64,000 bases of DNA from Candidatus Poribacteria bacterium (GCA_022394755.1 JAGFCA010000018.1:62001-126000), one strand, 5' to 3'; positions 37,415 to 47,222 are shown, counted from the stretch's first letter. Program-made: numbers and translations. The notes: generated by a model from the letters alone, not told the origin.

Positions 37415-38160
37415 AGAACGATGGATCCACTATCAACTCAATCGCTTTCTGAGACGAAAATATTCCTACAAGTGAACTCTGGGCATCCGTCAAAGACGAC
37501 TTCGACTTTGATGAAGAAGGATACCTGATTTTTGATGATGTTGTGCTGTCAAAAACACATTCTAAACGGATTGAAATAGTACGCTCTCAATGGAGTGGTA
37601 GTGACAAAAAAGTAATTCAAGGTATCGGTATTGTCACTTGTCTCTATGTCAATCCTAAGACGCACGAATATTGGGTTATTGATTACCGTATTTTTGACAA
37701 AGATCATGATGGTAAATCCAAAATCGATCATTTATTAGGTATGTTATACGATGCTTATTCTAAGAAACAACTTCCATTTCGTACAGTCTTGATGTATTCT
37801 TGGTATGTGTCTATGCAAGTGATGAAAGCGATTGATAGACTTTCTAAGACTACTATGTACCGCTGAAACGAAACCGTCTTGTGAATGATACCGATGGTGT
37901 AGAACCCCGTCAACCTGTCAAATATCTATCTTGGTCTCAAACAGAAAAGCGGTGTGGTAAATGCGACATCTCAAAAACTTTCCGAAGGCTCCGTAGTAAA
38001 GTTATTCCGGTTTGTGTCTGATAAGGGACGCACGGAATATGTAGTGATAAACGATTTGACACAACCAAATGTTGATAAAACTCACCACGAGTGTCGTCTG
38101 CGTTGGAAGATTGAACTCCTTCATCGTGAGATGAAACAGGAAATTGGATATGGAAAGCAC
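37415..38160 (+). pseudogene. Decayed IS701/IS4-like transposase
   Basis: Broken frames together follow a DDE transposase. They read LNRFLRRKYS, then after a frameshift near 37465 PTSELWASVKDDFD and GYLIFDDVVL (first Asp), then IELVRSQWSG-like sequence with KVIQGIGIVTCLYVNP and YWVIDYRIFDKDHDGKSKIDHL. After another shift near 37860 come PLKRNRLVNDTDGVEPRQPV, and finally VVKLFRFVSDKGRTEYVV and RWKIELLHREMKQ (Glu). The second catalytic aspartate, usually in LMDTWYA, is tyrosine here (LMYSWYV). At least three frameshifts plus the lost Asp make it inactive. Its 3' end is cut by an IS1-type fragment. Confidence 0.85.
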
Positions 38161-38534
38161 TTGATAGAAACACCGGACACCTCATTGACTGGGAATGTGG
38201 TGGACGCAACAAAGAAACACTTGAGAAACTCACAACACGCCTTGCTGTGTTGGACGTTCAGGTATTCTATACCGACAAATGGCACGTTTATGAAACCCTA
38301 TTACCCGCCAGAAAACAAGTTCAGGATAAGGCAGAGACGCATCAGATTGAACGCAATAATTGTGCGATGCGGCATTGGTTTGGTCGTTTCAAACGCAAGT
38401 CTATTATTGTATCAAAAAGTAAAGAGATGGTTGATCTAACGATTGCCTTGTTTGCCCGTTTTCGTGCGAATGGTAATGTTTTTGATATCTTAAATATCGG
38501 TGATAATAAAAAACAGATACCATTACTTAGTTAA
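38160..38534 (+). pseudogene. IS1-family transposase C-terminal fragment
   Basis: The frame ending at 38534 reads LDRNTGHLIDWECGGRNKE, then TLEKLTTRLAVLDVQVFYTD, KWHVYETLLP, HQIERNNC and HWFGRFKRKSIIVSKSKEM. This is the IS1 InsB pattern (TDxWxxY, then IERxN, then RKSxxxSKS). The N-terminal, zinc-finger part is absent. It begins exactly where the IS701-like reading stops (about 38145-38165), in a different frame, so it is either an insertion into or a deletion junction with the older element. IS1 end repeats are not visible to me. Confidence 0.82.
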
Positions 38535-38686
38535 TACCCTCAAATAATAAATCATATACTTCTGTATATTTAAGCGATATAGATGAGATACGTTTTTCAA
38601 GAATTGCTTATCTCTTAAGAACGATACACGTATAGAGGTACATTTGTAGTTAGGAATCATAGTTTCATTCTAAATTTATGGTTTTC

Positions 38687-38749
38687 GGTATGGAAATGGG
38701 TGCTGAATTTATACTCATACCATAAGAAGGTATGAAGTACGACCATACC
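38687..38749. promoter_or_regulatory. GGTATG/CATACC quadruple inverted-repeat array
   Basis: GGTATGG (38687-38693), CATACC (38716-38721), GGTATG (38729-38734) and CCATACC (38743-38749) form an inner and an outer inverted repeat. The array lies 78 bases before the lamin-tail gene at 38827. It could be a cruciform, a multi-site operator, or a structured leader. No T-run follows. Confidence 0.45.
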
Positions 38750-38826
38750 AAAAATTTTACTTTCACAACATATTACAAAATAAAGATTGAGAACTGAGAA
38801 TAAAAAATTGATATAGGAGAAGTGAC

Positions 38827-41049
38827 ATGAAAATAAATGTATTAATTTTGGCTGTCTTTTTCATTTTGCTTGGTATCCAAGTAACGAGTTATGCCCAGAC
38901 CCAGGTATTAGAGTTTGAGTTTGACGAGGATGTAACCATAGCCCAAGATGATGATTACACAACACAGTCAACTACACTGGCTGACACGACTGATATAGAT
39001 TTTTTCTTGCGTCTGAAAAGGAATTTTCAAGGAGTTATAACATTTCGCTTCTTAGTTGATGGTGATATTGCTGAAGCGACAATGTCCACTGACACAAGTA
39101 GGATGCTATTCTTTGAGCAAACTTCAGCAGCATTATATACATTTACAATTCCGCGATCTGCAATCACGGAGGAAGGTGATTTCGAATTTACTATTACAAC
39201 TGAAAGTATACAAAGTTTCGCAGGAACTTATGAAGCTGCATCCATTACACTCACACTCTCTGTGTTAAGTGGTGAGGGGAAGATTCCAGACAGAATCATC
39301 CAAATAGTAGGTGGAAATGAACAGGAGGAATTTGTAGGTAATTCCTTACCATTTTACTTGACAGTTGAAGTCATAAATGAAGCGACATGGGAAATATATT
39401 CAAACGTTGTGGTGACCTACGGAATTATTGAACAACCTGAAGGAAATTCTGGTGCCTTTCTAACTAATACATCTGTCCTAACTGATGCGGACGGTCGTGC
39501 AAGAACTGTTCTACACCTTGGTGATACAATTGGTCAATATAGGATTGAGGCGAGTATATCCGATTCTGATTTTGATAGAGTTGTTTTCATAGCAACCGCT
39601 ATACTTGATGATTCAGTGGGTGTGGCATTTGAAGATACAGAAAGTTTAGATAGTATAGAGAGTCTAAGTCAGACCACAACAACGACTGATACTGAGGATG
39701 TGACGTATAAATTTCTTTTGACAAATACAGGAATATCTAATGATACCTTTGACCTGACACTAACCAGTGATATTGAAAATCTGACATTAAGTCCTACAAA
39801 TATAGAACTTGAAGTGGATGAATCACAGGAAGTTACTTTAATAATTCCACGAGATGATCTCACTGATGTAGGTACCTATGATGTCATTGTCACAGCGATT
39901 TCAAGAAATGATATCACTAAAGTCTCAGAAATCAGCATCAAAACAATTGTTACAATTCTTACAGATGACGGACCAACTGAAGTAGACCTTCAATTACCGC
40001 TTTACGCATTTGTCTTTAGCGAATTTATGTTTGAGTCTGAAGGTGGTGACGATGGATTACCACAATGGATTGAAGTTTATAATAATAGTAGTTCAGAAAA
40101 GAATCTTCGGGGTTGGAAACTCCAATGGAAACGTTTGAAACCTACACTCTTGGATGTGACCACAACATTCCAAGAGGACTACATTATTCCTGCTCAACAG
40201 TCGAGGTTGATTGTTACCTCTTTAGGCAGACATGCAGGGAACATTAATTTATCAAATGATGTTGTTTACCAATTAGACAATATGCATCCGGAGGAGTTAG
40301 CACAAGACAATATTGAAAACCGAAACCACTTAATTACCCGTGGTGGTTTTTCTCTCAAATTGTTAAGTCCAAATGATGTGCTAATTGATCATATTAGTAA
40401 TCTTAAACAGGTTGAGAAACTGAATGAGGAAATAGATGATGAGGAATTAGATGATGAGGAATTAGATGATCAGATAGAGTGGAAACTGCCTTTATGCTTA
40501 ATTGACGGTATTCGTACCTCTGTCATACGTCGTTTTGACGAAGGTATCCCTCGTGAAGGAACACTACGCCGAGGATGGCGACGAGCTGTTGACTCAAAAA
40601 ACCTTATCGTAGGTAATTATTATGGAAATCCGAACGATTTAGGTACACCGGGATATCGACGTGGGAAACCCTTACCTGTTGAACTTTCACATTTCTCAGC
40701 ACGGCTTAGTAAAAATGAAGTCGTTGTCAACTGGGTAACGGAATCTGAATTTAATAATGCGGGGTTTAATATTCTACGCAGTACCTCTCCATCAGAAAAC
40801 TTCACCAAAATCAACACACGTTTAATCCAAGGTGCGGGTACTACCGGAGAACGTAATGAATATCAATTTATTGATAAAACCGCTAAACCTAATGTCGTAT
40901 ATTACTACCGTATTGAGGATATTGATATTTCTGGAACGTCTGAGGTTCTTAAAACGCAGCGATTACAAGGTTTAGTTTCACCAACCAACAAAGTAATTAT
41001 AAACTGGGGTTCACTCAAAACTAACAGTAAAGCAATTCCATTTCATTAA
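38827..41049 (+). CDS. Secreted lamin-tail-domain protein, shorter paralogue
   Basis: This 740-residue protein has a signal peptide (to SYAQ, about residue 24), then beta-sandwich modules. A lamin-tail domain (about 395-520) contains VFSEFMFESEGG and PQWIEVYNNSSSEKNLRGW. A C-terminal module (about 617-738) starts LPVELSHFSARL and ends with NWGSLK. Between them a 15-bp unit repeats three times (40423-40467), encoding an acidic EELDD run. The same C-terminal module closes the next gene. A good Shine-Dalgarno (AGGAG) precedes the ATG. A surface or extracellular matrix role is likely; no enzyme motif is seen. Confidence 0.75.
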   Translation: MKINVLILAVFFILLGIQVTSYAQTQVLEFEFDEDVTIAQDDDYTTQSTTLADTTDIDFFLRLKRNFQGVITFRFLVDGDIAEATMSTDTSRMLFFEQTSAALYTFTIPRSAITEEGDFEFTITTESIQSFAGTYEAASITLTLSVLSGEGKIPDRIIQIVGGNEQEEFVGNSLPFYLTVEVINEATWEIYSNVVVTYGIIEQPEGNSGAFLTNTSVLTDADGRARTVLHLGDTIGQYRIEASISDSDFDRVVFIATAILDDSVGVAFEDTESLDSIESLSQTTTTTDTEDVTYKFLLTNTGISNDTFDLTLTSDIENLTLSPTNIELEVDESQEVTLIIPRDDLTDVGTYDVIVTAISRNDITKVSEISIKTIVTILTDDGPTEVDLQLPLYAFVFSEFMFESEGGDDGLPQWIEVYNNSSSEKNLRGWKLQWKRLKPTLLDVTTTFQEDYIIPAQQSRLIVTSLGRHAGNINLSNDVVYQLDNMHPEELAQDNIENRNHLITRGGFSLKLLSPNDVLIDHISNLKQVEKLNEEIDDEELDDEELDDQIEWKLPLCLIDGIRTSVIRRFDEGIPREGTLRRGWRRAVDSKNLIVGNYYGNPNDLGTPGYRRGKPLPVELSHFSARLSKNEVVVNWVTESEFNNAGFNILRSTSPSENFTKINTRLIQGAGTTGERNEYQFIDKTAKPNVVYYYRIEDIDISGTSEVLKTQRLQGLVSPTNKVIINWGSLKTNSKAIPFH

Positions 41050-41253
41050 TTATTATAATCTGCTAAATATAGTGAAAATATCAAATTTTTGCTGTATTTC
41101 AAGACAGATTATGCAACCGTAAACAGTAAAAAACTAATGGTTTTTATATTAGTAAAACAATTTAGGAATATTCTCAGAATCACGATAGGTATAGCCAAGA
41201 TTTTAAGCTTTTCCTATAACACTTAACTTAACAAAACTATTTAAGGAATTAAA

Positions 41254-44200
41254 ATGAAAAAAATATTATCACATTCCGTTTTTTCTTTATTACTAATTAT
41301 GGTGTTAATTTTCGCAACAACTTCAATTACACATGCGCAAATATCAGTGTCTGCTGAGTATGTACCAGACTATATGGTTCGCGTAACACTTACATATAGT
41401 GAAGCACCTACTACTCCACCAACTGAAAGTGACTTTGTTTTTACATCAACAGATTCAGGTACGCCTGTTACTACAACTGTTACATTTACCGATGGCGATG
41501 ATAACGATCCCTTGACATACGTTATCACTTGGTCAGATCTACCATCTGTTGGTTTTGTAATTATAACCGATCTTTCCTTCACGTTAATCACCTATTTACC
41601 TGTAAGTTGGTCTTTGACATCAGCTCCTAGTCAGAATAACCATGTTTTAAATTACAATGGTGGGCTTATGGGCGGTGCGAACGGAACACTTAGAGCTGAT
41701 CCAAATCTAATTCGGGCAGGAGCATATCTGCTAATTGCATCAAACGATGATGCGATTGATAACGGGACGGTTTTTCCAACGATGCCGAGGGTTACCCCTG
41801 ATGGAATTAGGAAAGTTGCATGGTCAGATGTTTCTGATGAACCCGATATGCCCGATCTCTATTCTCTTTTTCAAGACGGTGGTACACTTAATCTCCGTTT
41901 GAATGAAATAGGCACTACGAACAGAGTCGGTAGTAAAATGAATGATGGCACTTATGATGATAACATCGGCCGAAACCAACGACAGGTTGTAATCAATGAA
42001 GTGATGTGGGCTAATGATGAAAGGTTTCTCGGTAGTGTTGAAGAAGCTCAGGAACAGTGGATTGAACTTTACGTTAGAGGTGATGTATTGTTTAATATAG
42101 GAGATATTAGGTTAAGCACGTCAAAAACCTGGCCTGCCCCTCCACCTGAAACTGATAGACTGAGTAATGTGTCATCATTATCTAATGTCTGGGAGATTGA
42201 TAGTAAAGGACAGCACGGGAATAGTGGAAGTCCAAGGATAGAATTCAAATCTATGCAACGGATTGAGCGTGATGACGACAACTATGGCGATGGATCATTA
42301 GCGGGTAATTGGGAAGCTGGTAGCCGTTTATATCTACGAAACTATAGAGGTACACCAGGAGAGCAGAATATAGCTGCGAGATTACCAACCCCTCGTAGGA
42401 AACCAAGTAAAGATAGTGCCTCAATAAACAGTATAATCATTAATGAAATTGGCAACTTTAGTGATGATACAGCTGATTGGATTGAGCTTCGTAATGTTAC
42501 CAATTCTACGCAAGACCTTGCTGGATGGGCACTTACCAAAACTATAGGCTTTGGTAATGAAGAAGAAATTATACGTTTTGATGAGGACTCAGAATTGGAA
42601 ATACCTGCGCGTGGAGTGCTGTTATTAGTCAATGATGATCCTCGGAATACAGCCTTGACCGCTGGATACGATGTCTCTATTGAAGCAGATAATCAAGTAT
42701 TTAATACTGCTCCTCACCAATATCTTATTGTTGAAGATAACAAAATCGATATTCCAAACGATGATCAATGGCTACTGATACTACGTAACAATACACCTTG
42801 GGATGTAGGTGATGGTAACAATGTCTACCAAACAGGATATCAAGTACAGGATGCTGTTGGTCCCGGTGCAGCTCACGAAGCATTTGTCAAGATGGATCTT
42901 GATGTGCTTACAGGTGATTTTGAAAAGGATTCTGATGGTAAAGCAGGTGATCAAGAGGATGGTAATCAAGTTTGGCATACAAAGGTCTTCCCATTAAATG
43001 GAAATCTTCAAGATGATGGTGATCTCCTACAGGCTGGTATTTTGGACACAGCAGGCAAAGTGTGGGTTCGTGATGACAGTAAACAAGGTTTTCTGAAAGA
43101 TGCATGGACAGAGGCTGAATTTACCGGAATAGGTTATGATCGTAGAGTTGCAGCCAATGCCAGGTATGGAGGAACACCCGGTTATGACAATGACGTTGCA
43201 AAAGAGAAATTGACTCAATTGGATGGTGGTAGGCTTATTATCAGTGAACTTATGTTAACAACTGATAATAATAAGTATCCACAATGGATTGAGCTTTATA
43301 ATACATCAAAAACGCGGGGAATTGACCTTGCAAAGGATAATAGTAATCCTAAGACTGGCTGGCAACTAATTATAGAAAATCATAACTCAGGTTCTTGGGA
43401 TGAGGATAATCGTGAACTAAATATAGAGATTAACTTAAAGGATCTATTTGACTACTACATTCCACCGAACCAAACAGTTCTAATCGTTTCTTCAAAGGGA
43501 CGCTCTTCTGATAATGATCACTTTCCAGATTCTCGTACTGCAAGTATCTATGATAGGATGAGGAATGAGTTCAGTATGGATAACCGTAGAGATTCCATTT
43601 TGAATGTAGAAGGTGGATTTTACATTAAAATTGTTGATGGTGAGGGATCAGTCTCCGATGAAGTAGGTAATCTTGATGGTGTGGCTGTTGATATACGGAG
43701 GGGTATTGGTTATGATGATCCATTTAGTTGGAACTGGTCTACAGAAATGAGTGAAGATGGTAAGCGCACATCTTTGATCCGACTGAGAGATGACAATGGT
43801 CGTCCAAGGATTGCTATACCAGACCGTTCTGAAGAAGGGAGTCTTAGAGGGGCAGTTCTACCTTTGGGAATGAACACACGTCCTTCTGGTTATGCATGGG
43901 TACATGCAGTTGATACAAAATTAAGAGTTCCAGATGTATGGTATGGGAACTCCGGTGATAATGGCACACCTGGATATATCTTAGGAACAGCACTTCCCGT
44001 TTCCTTGTCATTTTTCCGTCCTACACTTGAAAACGGTGAAGTGGTAATCCATTGGACAACGGAATCTGAGGTTGACAACGCAGGATTTAATATTCTTCGA
44101 AGCAAGGATAGGTTCGGTGAATTTGTTCAGGTTAATTCTCAGTTGATCCAAGGTGCAGGTACATCAGGGGAAAGACGTACCTACAAATGGGTCGACACGA

Positions 44201-44352
44201 CGGCGAAACCAGGTGTAGTTTATTATTATCAAATTGAAGATGTGTCATACGCTGGTGAGCATCAAGTAATTACTACAACAAGGTTGAAAGGTTTAATTTC
44301 AGCTAAAAATAAACTATCAACAACGTGGAGTGATTTGAAGAATTCACGTTAA
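41254..44352 (+). CDS. Secreted lamin-tail-domain protein, longer paralogue
   Basis: This 1032-residue protein has a signal peptide ending near THAQ (residue 30). At least three lamin-tail-type segments follow: VINEVMWANDERF near 248, IINEIGNFSDDTADWIELRN near 394 and IISELMLTTDNNKYPQWIEL near 660. The C-terminal module (913-1032), from LPVSLSFFRPTL to TTWSDLK, matches the module of the preceding gene along its whole length by eye. It is preceded by AAGGAATTAAA. The tandem placement suggests duplication. The gene ends at a strong terminator hairpin. Confidence 0.78.
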   Translation: MKKILSHSVFSLLLIMVLIFATTSITHAQISVSAEYVPDYMVRVTLTYSEAPTTPPTESDFVFTSTDSGTPVTTTVTFTDGDDNDPLTYVITWSDLPSVGFVIITDLSFTLITYLPVSWSLTSAPSQNNHVLNYNGGLMGGANGTLRADPNLIRAGAYLLIASNDDAIDNGTVFPTMPRVTPDGIRKVAWSDVSDEPDMPDLYSLFQDGGTLNLRLNEIGTTNRVGSKMNDGTYDDNIGRNQRQVVINEVMWANDERFLGSVEEAQEQWIELYVRGDVLFNIGDIRLSTSKTWPAPPPETDRLSNVSSLSNVWEIDSKGQHGNSGSPRIEFKSMQRIERDDDNYGDGSLAGNWEAGSRLYLRNYRGTPGEQNIAARLPTPRRKPSKDSASINSIIINEIGNFSDDTADWIELRNVTNSTQDLAGWALTKTIGFGNEEEIIRFDEDSELEIPARGVLLLVNDDPRNTALTAGYDVSIEADNQVFNTAPHQYLIVEDNKIDIPNDDQWLLILRNNTPWDVGDGNNVYQTGYQVQDAVGPGAAHEAFVKMDLDVLTGDFEKDSDGKAGDQEDGNQVWHTKVFPLNGNLQDDGDLLQAGILDTAGKVWVRDDSKQGFLKDAWTEAEFTGIGYDRRVAANARYGGTPGYDNDVAKEKLTQLDGGRLIISELMLTTDNNKYPQWIELYNTSKTRGIDLAKDNSNPKTGWQLIIENHNSGSWDEDNRELNIEINLKDLFDYYIPPNQTVLIVSSKGRSSDNDHFPDSRTASIYDRMRNEFSMDNRRDSILNVEGGFYIKIVDGEGSVSDEVGNLDGVAVDIRRGIGYDDPFSWNWSTEMSEDGKRTSLIRLRDDNGRPRIAIPDRSEEGSLRGAVLPLGMNTRPSGYAWVHAVDTKLRVPDVWYGNSGDNGTPGYILGTALPVSLSFFRPTLENGEVVIHWTTESEVDNAGFNILRSKDRFGEFVQVNSQLIQGAGTSGERRTYKWVDTTAKPGVVYYYQIEDVSYAGEHQVITTTRLKGLISAKNKLSTTWSDLKNSR

Positions 44353-44374
44353 AGTATTTTCAGGTAAATCTAAC

Positions 44375-44397
44375 TAATCTAATCTAATCTAATCTAA
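44375..44397. repeat. (TAATC)4 microsatellite
   Basis: Four perfect TAATC units at 44375-44394 plus a partial TAA follow the stop of the lamin-tail gene. They lie just before the terminator. Length variation here would not affect a protein. Confidence 0.8.
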
Positions 44398-44402
44398 AAA
44401 GG

Positions 44403-44442
44403 TAAAATAGGGACAGTCACGCACTATGCTGTCCCTATTTTA
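44403..44442. terminator. Strong bidirectional Rho-independent terminator
   Basis: TAAAATAGGGACAG (44403-44416) pairs perfectly with CTGTCCCTATTTTA (44429-44442), a 14-bp stem with a 12-base loop, giving an A-run before and a T-run after. It serves the lamin-tail gene on the plus strand and the PhyH gene on the minus strand. Confidence 0.85.
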
Positions 44443-44477
44443 CTTTTAATAACACAATGTGTATGACGGAATTTACT

Positions 44478-45296
44478 CTATACAGAAGGTCTTGCATACT
44501 GGGGGAATAAAACGTCGTGTATCTCGCTACATTGCTTAAGGTGTATATTACGAGTATCGTCTGCTGTATCAACCATCGTTGGAAAGAACATTCCCGCTCC
44601 AGTATCAATATTGTAGCCACCAGCTGAATGTACACTTAGGTATTGATTGAGTGTTTCTAAATCGGGTTCAGTGGTACAGTGTTGTGTACAATTCATGGTG
44701 AACATGCGACGTCGTGTTCCACCACCAAATGATGCATGGTATGTATCATGATTGAAGATAACAACATCCCCAGGATTGCTCTCCAATGCTATACTTGTAG
44801 GGAAATCGCGTGGGGGAATACCAAATAATGATTCTGATTGGTTTGGATCAATCTTTTGTGCCCGAACAAAGTGTGTGGGATTTTGACTTCCTGGAATAAT
44901 CCTTAAACACCCTGTATCGCGTGTTAATGGATCAAGATAAAAGGCAACTTTTGTAGCAAAAAGTCTACCCCAATTCCCATCAGGATGCCATCCTGTATCT
45001 CCAGTATAGTAGTTCCCGTCTCCACCAGCATAGTTGAAATCTTCTCCAATGACACCACCAATCAATCCTTTAATACGATCATCATCAAGAATAGTACAGA
45101 GTCGGGGACGATGTTCAATTGGACCGCCAAACATTGTACGACTTGTGCCGTCGTGATTTTTGCCACCCCCATATTCTTGGATTGTGGCTTCAAATTCATT
45201 TGTAATCCATTCAACTTCACTTGGCGAAAACATCTCTGGTATTGAAAGAAAACCGAATGTGTTGAAGAAATTAACTTGGTGTTCTGTAAGTTTCAT
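44478..45296 (-). CDS. Phytanoyl-CoA dioxygenase family protein (1)
   Basis: This 272-residue Fe(II)/2-oxoglutarate oxygenase of the PhyH family has the metal facial triad H104 and D106 (WHPDGN) with the distal histidine H187 in NHDTYHASF. The arginine in GTRRRMF downstream would bind 2-oxoglutarate. N-terminal HQVNFFNTFGFLSIPEMF is the usual family opening. PhyH proteins hydroxylate many small substrates; this sequence does not show which. It is monocistronic, diverging from queF. Confidence 0.88.
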   Translation of the reverse strand: MKLTEHQVNFFNTFGFLSIPEMFSPSEVEWITNEFEATIQEYGGGKNHDGTSRTMFGGPIEHRPRLCTILDDDRIKGLIGGVIGEDFNYAGGDGNYYTGDTGWHPDGNWGRLFATKVAFYLDPLTRDTGCLRIIPGSQNPTHFVRAQKIDPNQSESLFGIPPRDFPTSIALESNPGDVVIFNHDTYHASFGGGTRRRMFTMNCTQHCTTEPDLETLNQYLSVHSAGGYNIDTGAGMFFPTMVDTADDTRNIHLKQCSEIHDVLFPQYARPSV

Positions 45297-45447
45297 GGGT
45301 CAACCTCTATATGTATTTGAAATTGCCAATTTGTCTATCAACTGGCGTGTCTATTAGCACAATAACAAATCCAATGGGGATTGTCAACATATTAGTGGGT
45401 TCACAATGATAATTATTTATAAACGCATTGTGTTAGTTCACTGAATG

Positions 45448-45468
45448 TAGTCGTAATTTATACGACTA
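45448..45468. promoter_or_regulatory. 8-bp palindrome in the PhyH-queF divergent region
   Basis: TAGTCGTA, loop ATTTA, TACGACTA at 45448-45468 is a perfect inverted repeat between two divergent genes, a position suited to an operator. A weaker inverted repeat, CACAATG and CATTGTG, lies nearby at 45402-45432. There is no PreQ1-type riboswitch that I can recognise before queF. Confidence 0.4.
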
Positions 45469-45484
45469 TTATATTTACAACTAA

Positions 45485-45553
45485 AAACATTCCGTCCCTA
45501 TGAGAATCAACTCCCTGTTCGGTGTTTTCTATAAACATATCGTCCCTATGGGA
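45485..45553. repeat. Two copies of an AAACATNNCGTCCCTATG motif
   Basis: AAACATTCCGTCCCTATGAG (45485-45504) and AAACATATCGTCCCTATGGG (45533-45552) lie 48 bases apart upstream of queF. Related GTCCCTA segments appear at 1381-1393 and about 35160. They are probably short dispersed repeats; a regulatory role is possible but unsupported. Confidence 0.45.
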
Positions 45554-45763
45554 CTAAAGAGCCAATTAACTGATGGAGGATGTAAATCTCAACCGTTATT
45601 CCCCTAAATCCAATAATTATAAAATGGTATTCATCGTAACTCGTTACATTATCGATTAATTGTTTTTCTATTAAATATACAGTATAATTTGATGTAGTAG
45701 GATGTCTTACATGAATATAAACACTACATAATCCCTATATCACAATATATTAAAAAGGAATAA

Positions 45764-46159
45764 ATGAATCAGACTTCAGCATACGACGAATTACAAGACC
45801 ATATCCGTGATCTTAAAACACCCTCTATTGAAACATGGGAAAATAAATATAGTGATAAAGAATATACCATTGAAATAACGAATCTTGAATTTTCAGCGAT
45901 TTGTCCCAAAACTGGTTTACCGGACTATGCAACTATATGTATAACATATATTCCAGATAAAGATTGTGTGGAGTTAAAATCGCTGAAAGAGTATTTTGTA
46001 TTCTTTCGAGATGTTGGGATATTCCATGAACATGTGATCAATAAGGTACTTGAAGATTTTGTTGCTGCGTGTCAACCCCGTAAGGTAGAGGTTTTTGGTG
46101 ATTTTAATATTCGTGGAGGAATGAAGACGAAAGTGCATGCAAGTTATGTTAAGGAGTGA
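45764..46159 (+). CDS. queF: NADPH-dependent 7-cyano-7-deazaguanine reductase (QueF)
   Basis: This 131-residue short-form QueF reduces preQ0 to preQ1 in queuosine synthesis. The nucleophile cysteine C47 and the acid D54 are seven residues apart in ICPKTGLPDYAT. The NADPH motif VELKSLKEYF and the FRDVGIFHEH signature follow. An AAGGA site precedes the ATG. No other queuosine gene is close by. It ends at a hairpin shared with the convergent oxidoreductase. Confidence 0.95.
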   Translation: MNQTSAYDELQDHIRDLKTPSIETWENKYSDKEYTIEITNLEFSAICPKTGLPDYATICITYIPDKDCVELKSLKEYFVFFRDVGIFHEHVINKVLEDFVAACQPRKVEVFGDFNIRGGMKTKVHASYVKE

Positions 46160-46186
46160 GAAGGGACAGATGGATATCCGTCCCTT
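46160..46186. terminator. Bidirectional terminator between queF and the Gfo/Idh gene
   Basis: AAGGGAC (46160-46166) pairs with GTCCCTT (46179-46185), followed by TTATTAG. It starts directly after the queF stop and lies just before the end of the convergent gene. Confidence 0.7.
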
Positions 46187-46193
46187 TATTAGA

Positions 46194-47222
46194 CTATAGG
46201 ATAGGAACAGATCGTCCGATTCTTACGGACTCATACAGTGCATCGAATATCTTTGCTACTTTCAATACTTCTTCAGCGGGAACAGGTGAAGGAAGATCTT
46301 CGCGTATAGCTTTGTGAAAGGATTCAAACTCACTTAGTAACCCGGTAAGAAGTTCTGGTTCGTAATTTACCATTTCATCTTTTTTATCAAGATATATTTG
46401 AAGGGGTTCGAAAGTTGCCCCTGCTAAATCACCCATGAAAAATGTACCGCCGATGTTTTGAATATGTGATGCCCAAGCGGTTTCAAGTGTCACAGTTAAT
46501 TCACCCTCAAACTTTATTGTACCCATAGCGAAGTCTTCCACCTCAAAATCCTCAGGGTCCCATTTACCCCATGGGTTAATGACATCTTTTTTATCACCGA
46601 ATTTTTTCGCAGTCATTCCAAAAGCTTCCACTGGGTTTGGAGACCCTATCATCCATAGTAAGACATCAAGTATATGTACCCCGATATCAATCAAAGGACC
46701 TCCACCTGCTATTTCTTTACTGATAAAAGATGGTGAAGCAGGAATTCCTCTTCTTCGCATTGCCATTGCACGTGCGTAATAGATGTCTCCAAAAAAGCCA
46801 TCATCATAGAGTTTACGGAGTGTTCTTGCTCCTGCCCCGAATCTGGATTGTAATCCGATTTGTAGTATTTTTCCACTTTCTTTTTGTGCATCTACCATTG
46901 CTTGTCCATCTATTGCGTTAGCTGCAATCGGCTTTTCACAAATGACATGTTTTCCAGCGTTTAATGCTGCGATGGTTGGACCGGCATGAAAGTTGTTTGG
47001 AGTACAGACACTGACGGCATCAATTTCATCCATCTCAACTAACTTATTGTAATCAACAAACACATTTGTAATTTCGTGTTTTTTTGCAAAGTCTTTTGCT
47101 CGTTTTTTATCTATATCACATGCTGCAATAATTTCGACATTCTTAACGCTGTTATGTCCTGGGAGGTGTTTTCCTCCTGCAATTCCACCACAGCCAACAA
47201 TACCTACTTTGATTTTCTTCAT
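46194..47222 (-). CDS. Gfo/Idh/MocA family oxidoreductase
   Basis: This 342-residue NAD(P)-dependent dehydrogenase has the Rossmann motif VGIVGCGGIAGGKH (6-19), CEKPIA with the catalytic-type lysine K97, and GGGPLIDIGVHILDVLLW with the family's substrate-site Asp/His. The family acts on sugars, inositols or related compounds. It lies 79 bases downstream of the second PhyH gene on the same strand, inside a catabolic block. Confidence 0.9.
   Translation of the reverse strand: MKKIKVGIVGCGGIAGGKHLPGHNSVKNVEIIAACDIDKKRAKDFAKKHEITNVFVDYNKLVEMDEIDAVSVCTPNNFHAGPTIAALNAGKHVICEKPIAANAIDGQAMVDAQKESGKILQIGLQSRFGAGARTLRKLYDDGFFGDIYYARAMAMRRRGIPASPSFISKEIAGGGPLIDIGVHILDVLLWMIGSPNPVEAFGMTAKKFGDKKDVINPWGKWDPEDFEVEDFAMGTIKFEGELTVTLETAWASHIQNIGGTFFMGDLAGATFEPLQIYLDKKDEMVNYEPELLTGLLSEFESFHKAIREDLPSPVPAEEVLKVAKIFDALYESVRIGRSVPIL

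Noticed and set aside
45560..45763. Possible preQ1 riboswitch before queF
   Set aside because: No preQ1-I or preQ1-II consensus or pseudoknot pairing is seen.
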